A DNA stretch of 64,000 nucleotides from JBNNGK01 sp050268245 (GTDB taxonomy: Bacteria; Pseudomonadota; Gammaproteobacteria; Enterobacterales; Enterobacteriaceae): assembly GCF_050268245.1 (NCBI RefSeq), contig NZ_JBNNGK010000002.1, positions 124,001 to 188,000 of the forward strand, in the 5' to 3' direction. The position numbers and the translations under genes were made by a program. Shown piece after piece: positions 59,905-64,000 of the stretch. Positions within the stretch are counted from its first letter, which is position 1. Every line of letters starts with the position of its first letter. A model generated the notes under the pieces. It saw only the letters and a list, made by a program, of their open reading frames with translations. It had not been told where the DNA came from and did no database searches.

Positions 59905-59934
59905 AAAAACGCCGCTCAAATGAGCGGCGTTTGT
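59905..59934. terminator. Bidirectional terminator between nei and gltA
   Basis: ACGCCGCTCA pairs perfectly with TGAGCGGCGT around AA, with AAAA before and TTTG after, placed between the two convergent genes. Confidence 0.85.
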
Positions 59935-59959
59935 CCACGTTAGCGAGGCTAAATCGGTA

Positions 59960-61249
59960 TTATTTTTTCAACTGGGAGTTGAAATCGCGTTCGGCATAGC
60001 CGGTATACAACTGACGCGGACGGGCAATTTTGATGCCTTCATCGTGCATTTCGTTCCAGTGTGCAATCCAGCCGATGGTGCGCGCGATCGCAAAAATAAC
60101 CGTAAACATGGATGAGGGGATACCCATGGCTTTCAGGATGATGCCTGAGTAGAAGTCTACATTTGGATACAGTTTTTTCTCAATGAAGTACGGGTCATTC
60201 AGCGCGATGTGTTCCAGTTCCATCGCGACTTCCAGCAGGTTATCGTCTTTCTTGTTCAACTCTCTTAACACTTCGTGACAGGTTTCACGCATCACGGTGG
60301 CACGCGGATCGTAATTTTTATAAACGCGGTGGCCGAAGCCCATTAGACGGAACGAGTCGTTCTTATCTTTGGCACGTTTGATAAACTCAGGGATGTGCTC
60401 AACGGTTTTGATTTCTTCCAGCATTTTCAGTGCGGCTTCGTTCGCACCACCGTGCGCAGGCCCCCATAGGGAAGCGATACCGGCTGCGATGCAGGCAAAT
60501 GGGTTCGCACCTGAAGAACCGGCGGTACGCACGGTTGAGGTAGAGGCATTTTGCTCGTGGTCGGCATGCAGGATCAAGATGCGATCCATTGCGCGCTCTA
60601 ACACAGGATTGACAACGTACTCTTCACACGGTGTCGCAAACATCATGTGCAGGAAGTTACCTGCGTAGGAGAGATCGTTACGCGGATAAACGAACGGTTG
60701 ACCCAACGAATATTTGTAACACATTGCTGCCACGGTTGGCATTTTAGACAATAGACGGAAAGCGGTAATTTCACGGTGGCGTTCGTTATTAACGTCGAGC
60801 GCATCGTGGTAAAACGCCGCCAGCGCCCCGGTTACGCCGCACAGCACCGCCATAGGGTGGGAGTCACGACGGAAACCGCGGAACAGGTGGGTGATCTGAT
60901 CGTGGATCATGGTGTGGCGGGTCACGGTGGTTTTGAAGGTTTCGAACTCTTCCGGCGTAGGCGTTTCGCCGTATAGCAGGATGTAGCACACTTCAAGATA
61001 CGATGATTCTTTCGCTAATTGCTCAATCGGGAAGCCACGGTGCAGAAGAATGCCTTTTTCACCATCGATGAACGTGATTTTTGACTCGCAGGAAGCCGTG
61101 GAGGTAAAGCCGGGATCAAATGTGAAATAACCTTTGGCACCCAAGGCGCGGACGTCGAGGACATCTGGACCCAGCGTTGGGGTGAGTACGCCTAGTTCGA
61201 TCGGATCTTCGTAGCCATTGATCGTTAGCGTCGCTTTCTTATCAGTCAT
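59960..61249 (-). CDS. gltA: Citrate synthase (type II)
   Basis: Condenses oxaloacetate and acetyl-CoA to citrate, the first TCA step. It has 429 residues (E. coli 427). It has the type II N-terminal domain of hexameric, NADH-sensitive enzymes ([20 protein letters not shown]). Active-site histidines and aspartate are in [47 protein letters not shown] and the segment near PNVDFYSG. It is divergent from sdhCDA across a 750-bp control region, as in E. coli. Confidence 0.98.
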   Translation of the reverse strand: MTDKKATLTINGYEDPIELGVLTPTLGPDVLDVRALGAKGYFTFDPGFTSTASCESKITFIDGEKGILLHRGFPIEQLAKESSYLEVCYILLYGETPTPEEFETFKTTVTRHTMIHDQITHLFRGFRRDSHPMAVLCGVTGALAAFYHDALDVNNERHREITAFRLLSKMPTVAAMCYKYSLGQPFVYPRNDLSYAGNFLHMMFATPCEEYVVNPVLERAMDRILILHADHEQNASTSTVRTAGSSGANPFACIAAGIASLWGPAHGGANEAALKMLEEIKTVEHIPEFIKRAKDKNDSFRLMGFGHRVYKNYDPRATVMRETCHEVLRELNKKDDNLLEVAMELEHIALNDPYFIEKKLYPNVDFYSGIILKAMGIPSSMFTVIFAIARTIGWIAHWNEMHDEGIKIARPRQLYTGYAERDFNSQLKK

Positions 61250-61628
61250 TTACAGTCTCCTTAGCGCCTTAATTTAAAAACCTCTAACAACTGAAATACC
61301 TTAAATCTCCGCAAGTTGCCCACAAATAAGCAAAGTGGGCGCAAACTCTGTGAGCGACTGCGCAATTGCGCGGGTAGGGTACAGAGTGCTCAACCTTTCA
61401 GCTTTCCATTCACGGCTGGAATAGCCGTAATGTGAAGGCGATGGGTTAGACCAAACGAACGAGACGGGTGACCAGTTGTTAACGATTCGTTGAATTCGTT
61501 ATTTTCTGTTAATCATTACCTACGACGTGTTTGGGGGTTTTAACCAAATACACTGTTGCATAACTTGTGCGTAGGGGAAAGTGTATCTGTTGACCTATAG
61601 CGCATCATAGGACCGTTTGTGCCCCTAT

Positions 61629-61657
61629 ATGTAATGGAAATGTTGATCTGTTGTCAA
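61629..61657 (-). promoter_or_regulatory. Candidate gltA promoter
   Basis: The reverse strand reads TTGACA (61652-61657), a 17-bp spacer, and TTACAT (61629-61634). This gives a gltA leader of about 370 nt. From here to 61250 the leader has no supported gene. Confidence 0.6.
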
Positions 61658-61691
61658 ATCAGATAATTAATTTTGTGCCATTTGTGAAAAT

Positions 61692-61707
61692 CGTGATCTT
61701 AATCACT
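61692..61707. promoter_or_regulatory. CRP site in the gltA-sdhC control region
   Basis: CGTGA-TCTTAA-TCACT, an inverted repeat close to TGTGA-N6-TCACA. It lies about 45 bp upstream of the sdhC -35 and 35 bp from the gltA -35. CRP activates both operons in E. coli. Confidence 0.65.
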
Positions 61708-61744
61708 GTTCAGGGGAAATGTTATCAAAGGGATTGTACGGGAA

Positions 61745-61773
61745 TTGTAATCAGAATGTGAACCTCCTATACT
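61745..61773 (+). promoter_or_regulatory. sdhCDAB promoter
   Basis: TTGTAA (61745-61750), a 17-bp spacer and TATACT (61768-61773), followed by GCCGCCAGGTCTCCGG. Hexamers, spacing and the following block match the E. coli sdhC promoter as remembered. Confidence 0.85.
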
Positions 61774-61779
61774 GCCGCC

Positions 61780-61999
61780 AGGTCTCCGGATTACCCTGAA
61801 GTAGGAGCACCCAGCGTTATATCTTTCGTCTATCAAGGCGCAGTTTATAGATAGTGACTTGACATTCATAAGGTATATGACAACGCGCCGTTTAAGCACC
61901 AAGGAAGTGGTTGTTTGAGCGCGTGACGTATAAGGGTTTTGGCTCTTAACGCTGTCTGATCCCCGCCCAGGCCGGAGGAAGGAAAATAATAAGAGCTGT
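61780..61999 (+). other. Long sdhC leader
   Basis: About 220 nt of untranslated leader before sdhC, with the conserved purine stretch CCGGAGGAAGGAAAATAATA. In E. coli this leader is the target of Spot 42, RyhB and other small RNAs; a similar role is likely but I did not identify pairing sites. No open frame is supported. Confidence 0.5.
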
Positions 62000-62389
62000 G
62001 TGGGCAAAAACGTGAAAAAACAAAGACCTGTCAATCTGGATCTGCAAACGATCCGGTTTCCTGTAACGGCGATAGCGTCCATCTTACACCGAGTCTCTGG
62101 CGTAATTACCTTCGTTGCCGTGGGTATCCTACTCTGGCTGCTGGGCATGTCACTCTCCTCCCAAGAGGGTTTCCTGCAGGCTGCCGCCATCATGAATAGC
62201 TTCTTCGTTAAATTCATATTCTGGGGGATCCTCACCGCGCTGGCCTATCACATTTGCGGTGGCATCCGTCACTTGTTAATGGATTTTGGCTATATCGAAG
62301 AGAGTTTAGTGGCTGGCGTTCGCTCTGCCCGTGTGGCGTTCGTGTTGACGGCTGTGCTGTCAATTCTGGCTGGAGTCCTCGTATGGTAA
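62000..62389 (+). CDS. sdhC: Succinate dehydrogenase cytochrome b556 subunit SdhC
   Basis: Membrane anchor of complex II, contributing to heme b and the quinone site. It has 129 residues (same as E. coli) with three membrane helices. It contains [26 protein letters not shown], the heme ligand H84 in LAYHICGG, and GVLVW at the end. The start is a GTG at 62000 with AAGAG four bases upstream; a second GTG at 62012 would remove four residues. The stop overlaps sdhD by 7 bp. Confidence 0.96.
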   Translation: MGKNVKKQRPVNLDLQTIRFPVTAIASILHRVSGVITFVAVGILLWLLGMSLSSQEGFLQAAAIMNSFFVKFIFWGILTALAYHICGGIRHLLMDFGYIEESLVAGVRSARVAFVLTAVLSILAGVLVW

Positions 62390-62730
62390 ACAATGTTTCT
62401 GCATTAGGACGCAACGGCGTACACGATTGGTTGTTACTGCGTGCTTCCGCTATCGTCATCACCCTGTATGTTCTCTATATCCTGGGCTTTGTTGTTACGG
62501 CTCCGGACATCACTTATGAAATCTGGCGCGGTTTCTTCGCCACCGCTATTACGAAGGTATTCACCCTGCTGACACTGTTGTCGATTCTGGTTCACGCCTG
62601 GATCGGGATGTGGCAGGTGCTGACGGACTACATCAAGCCACTGGCATTACGCTTGGTGTTGCAACTGGCGATTGTCGTCGCGTTGCTGGTCTATTTACTG
62701 TACGGAACAATCGTAGTGTGGGGTGCGTAA
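62383..62730 (+). CDS. sdhD: Succinate dehydrogenase membrane subunit SdhD
   Basis: Second membrane anchor of complex II, 115 residues with three helices. It starts [20 protein letters not shown]. The heme-ligand histidine lies in [17 protein letters not shown] near residue 71, with the quinone-site tyrosine of TDYIKP nearby. The ATG at 62383 overlaps the sdhC end by 7 bp, so it is translated by coupling. sdhA follows 3 bp later. Confidence 0.96.
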   Translation: MVNNVSALGRNGVHDWLLLRASAIVITLYVLYILGFVVTAPDITYEIWRGFFATAITKVFTLLTLLSILVHAWIGMWQVLTDYIKPLALRLVLQLAIVVALLVYLLYGTIVVWGA

Positions 62731-62733
62731 ACA

Positions 62734-64000
62734 ATGAAACTGCCAGTCAGAGAGTTCGATGCAGTGGTTATCGGTGCAGGCGGCGCAGGTATGCGCGCGG
62801 CACTGCAAATTTCTCAAGCGGGCTCAACCTGTGCCTTGCTGTCTAAAGTATTCCCGACCCGTTCCCATACCGTGTCTGCTCAGGGCGGTATCACCGTCGC
62901 GCTGGGTAACAGCCACGAAGATAATTGGGAATGGCACATGTACGATACGGTGAAAGGATCCGATTACATCGGCGATCAGGACGCTATCGAGTATATGTGT
63001 AAAACCGGCCCGGAAGCCATTCTGGAGCTGGAACATATGGGTTTGCCGTTCTCCCGTCTGGATGATGGCCGTATTTATCAGCGCCCATTTGGTGGCCAGT
63101 CGCTGAACTTTGGTGGCGAGCAGGCCGCGCGTACGGCGGCGGCGGCTGACCGTACCGGCCATGCGTTACTGCACACCTTGTATCAGCAGAACCTGAAAAA
63201 TCACACCACTATCTTCTCCGAATGGTACGCGTTGGATCTGGTAAAAAACCAGGACGGCGCGGTGGTGGGGACGACCGCCATCTGTATTGAAACCGGTGAA
63301 GTGGTTTACTTCAAAGCTAAAGCGACCGTGCTGGCGACCGGCGGCGCGGGGCGTATTTACCAGTCAACCACTAATGCTCACATCAACACCGGCGACGGTG
63401 TCGGTATGGCGATTCGCGCCGGCGTGCCGGTGCAGGATATGGAAATGTGGCAGTTCCACCCTACCGGTATCGCTGGTGCTGGGGTACTGGTCACCGAAGG
63501 TTGTCGCGGTGAAGGTGGCTATCTGCTGAATAAGCATGGCGAACGCTTTATGGAGCGTTATGCGCCAAACGCTAAAGATCTGGCAGGCCGTGATGTGGTT
63601 GCCCGCTCTATCATGATTGAAATTCGCGAAGGCCGGGGTTGCGATGGTCCGTGGGGGCCGCATGCCAAGCTGAAGCTGGATCACTTGGGTAAAGATGTCT
63701 TGGAATCCCGTCTGCCGGGTATTCTTGAGCTGTCACGCACCTTTGCGCACGTTGATCCGGTAAAAGAGCCAATTCCGGTGATTCCAACCTGCCACTATAT
63801 GATGGGTGGGATTCCTACCAAAGTGACCGGTCAGGCGTTGACCGTGAACGAAAAAGGCGAAGACGTGGTGATTCCTGGCCTGTTTGCAGTCGGTGAAATA
63901 GCCTGCGTTTCGGTACACGGCGCTAACCGTTTGGGCGGTAACTCGTTGCTTGATTTAGTGGTGTTCGGTCGTTCAGCCGGTATGCACCTGCAAGAATCTC
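62734..64000 (+). CDS. sdhA: Succinate dehydrogenase flavoprotein subunit, N-terminal part (cut by window edge)
   Basis: Catalytic subunit that oxidises succinate to fumarate. About 422 residues are present and the C-terminus lies outside the window. The FAD motif is [15 protein letters not shown] at about 10-24, the covalent FAD histidine is H45 in [12 protein letters not shown], and the active-site region has [16 protein letters not shown] and the conserved HYMMGGIPT. The ATG at 62734 lies 3 bp after sdhD. sdhB presumably follows. Confidence 0.97.
   Translation, partial: MKLPVREFDAVVIGAGGAGMRAALQISQAGSTCALLSKVFPTRSHTVSAQGGITVALGNSHEDNWEWHMYDTVKGSDYIGDQDAIEYMCKTGPEAILELEHMGLPFSRLDDGRIYQRPFGGQSLNFGGEQAARTAAAADRTGHALLHTLYQQNLKNHTTIFSEWYALDLVKNQDGAVVGTTAICIETGEVVYFKAKATVLATGGAGRIYQSTTNAHINTGDGVGMAIRAGVPVQDMEMWQFHPTGIAGAGVLVTEGCRGEGGYLLNKHGERFMERYAPNAKDLAGRDVVARSIMIEIREGRGCDGPWGPHAKLKLDHLGKDVLESRLPGILELSRTFAHVDPVKEPIPVIPTCHYMMGGIPTKVTGQALTVNEKGEDVVIPGLFAVGEIACVSVHGANRLGGNSLLDLVVFGRSAGMHLQES

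Overview
The window is enterobacterial chromosome and almost certainly comes from the genus Serratia. Gene order follows the E. coli leuS-to-sdh interval (ybeL, rihA-gltLKJI, lnt-corC-ybeYZ, miaB, ubiF, a Met/Leu/Gln tRNA operon, asnB, nagDCAB/nagE, glnS, chiPQ, fur, fldA, ybfE, ybfF, seqA, pgm, kdpEDCBAF, ybfA, phrB, ybgI, pxpBCA, nei, gltA, sdhCDA). Three additions are Serratia-like: a leaderless GH18 chitinase of the ChiC type, an 887-residue chitobiase with catalytic residues at D539-E540, and a chiPQ-ctb operon. Identities were judged from remembered family sequences; none was computed. No insertion sequence, prophage, CRISPR array or broken gene was found. The leuS and sdhA genes are cut by the window edges.

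Layout. 1-9.7 kb: leuS, ybeL, a nucleoside hydrolase plus the glutamate/aspartate ABC transporter, lnt and corC. 9.7-15.0 kb: ybeY, ybeZ, yjdM, miaB and ubiF. 15.1-15.8 kb: six tRNA genes behind one strong stringent-type promoter. 15.9-33.3 kb: asnB, then a chitin and N-acetylglucosamine block (chiC, nagDCAB, nagE, chiP, chiQ, ctb) interrupted only by glnS. 33.4-38.8 kb: fur, fldA, ybfE, ybfF, seqA, pgm. 38.8-39.6 kb: an array of 129-bp tandem repeats broken by a run of N. 39.6-40.6 kb: a histidine-rich PadR regulator and a DUF3861 gene. 40.6-48.6 kb: the complete kdp potassium system including the tiny kdpF. 49-54 kb: ybfA, a DUF523-DUF1722 protein, photolyase, an exported class II cAMP phosphodiesterase, and ybgI. 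54-59 kb: a 5-oxoproline module (pxpB, pxpC, pxpA, two DUF969/DUF979 membrane proteins, pcp). 59-64 kb: nei, gltA and sdhCDA.

How the genes work together. ChiC cuts chitin outside the cell, ChiP admits chitooligosaccharides, Ctb splits chitobiose in the periplasm, NagE imports and phosphorylates GlcNAc, and NagA/NagB turn GlcNAc-6-P into fructose-6-P. NagC and CRP boxes lie between nagB and nagE, and a perfect-looking ChiX small-RNA target lies at the chiP ribosome site. In the second metabolic cluster Pcp releases pyroglutamate, DUF969/DUF979 are the plausible transporter, and PxpABC opens the ring to glutamate.

The least explained DNA is the pgm downstream region: a 129-bp tandem array with an 18-bp palindrome, built next to a dispersed element that also sits between glnS and its terminator.
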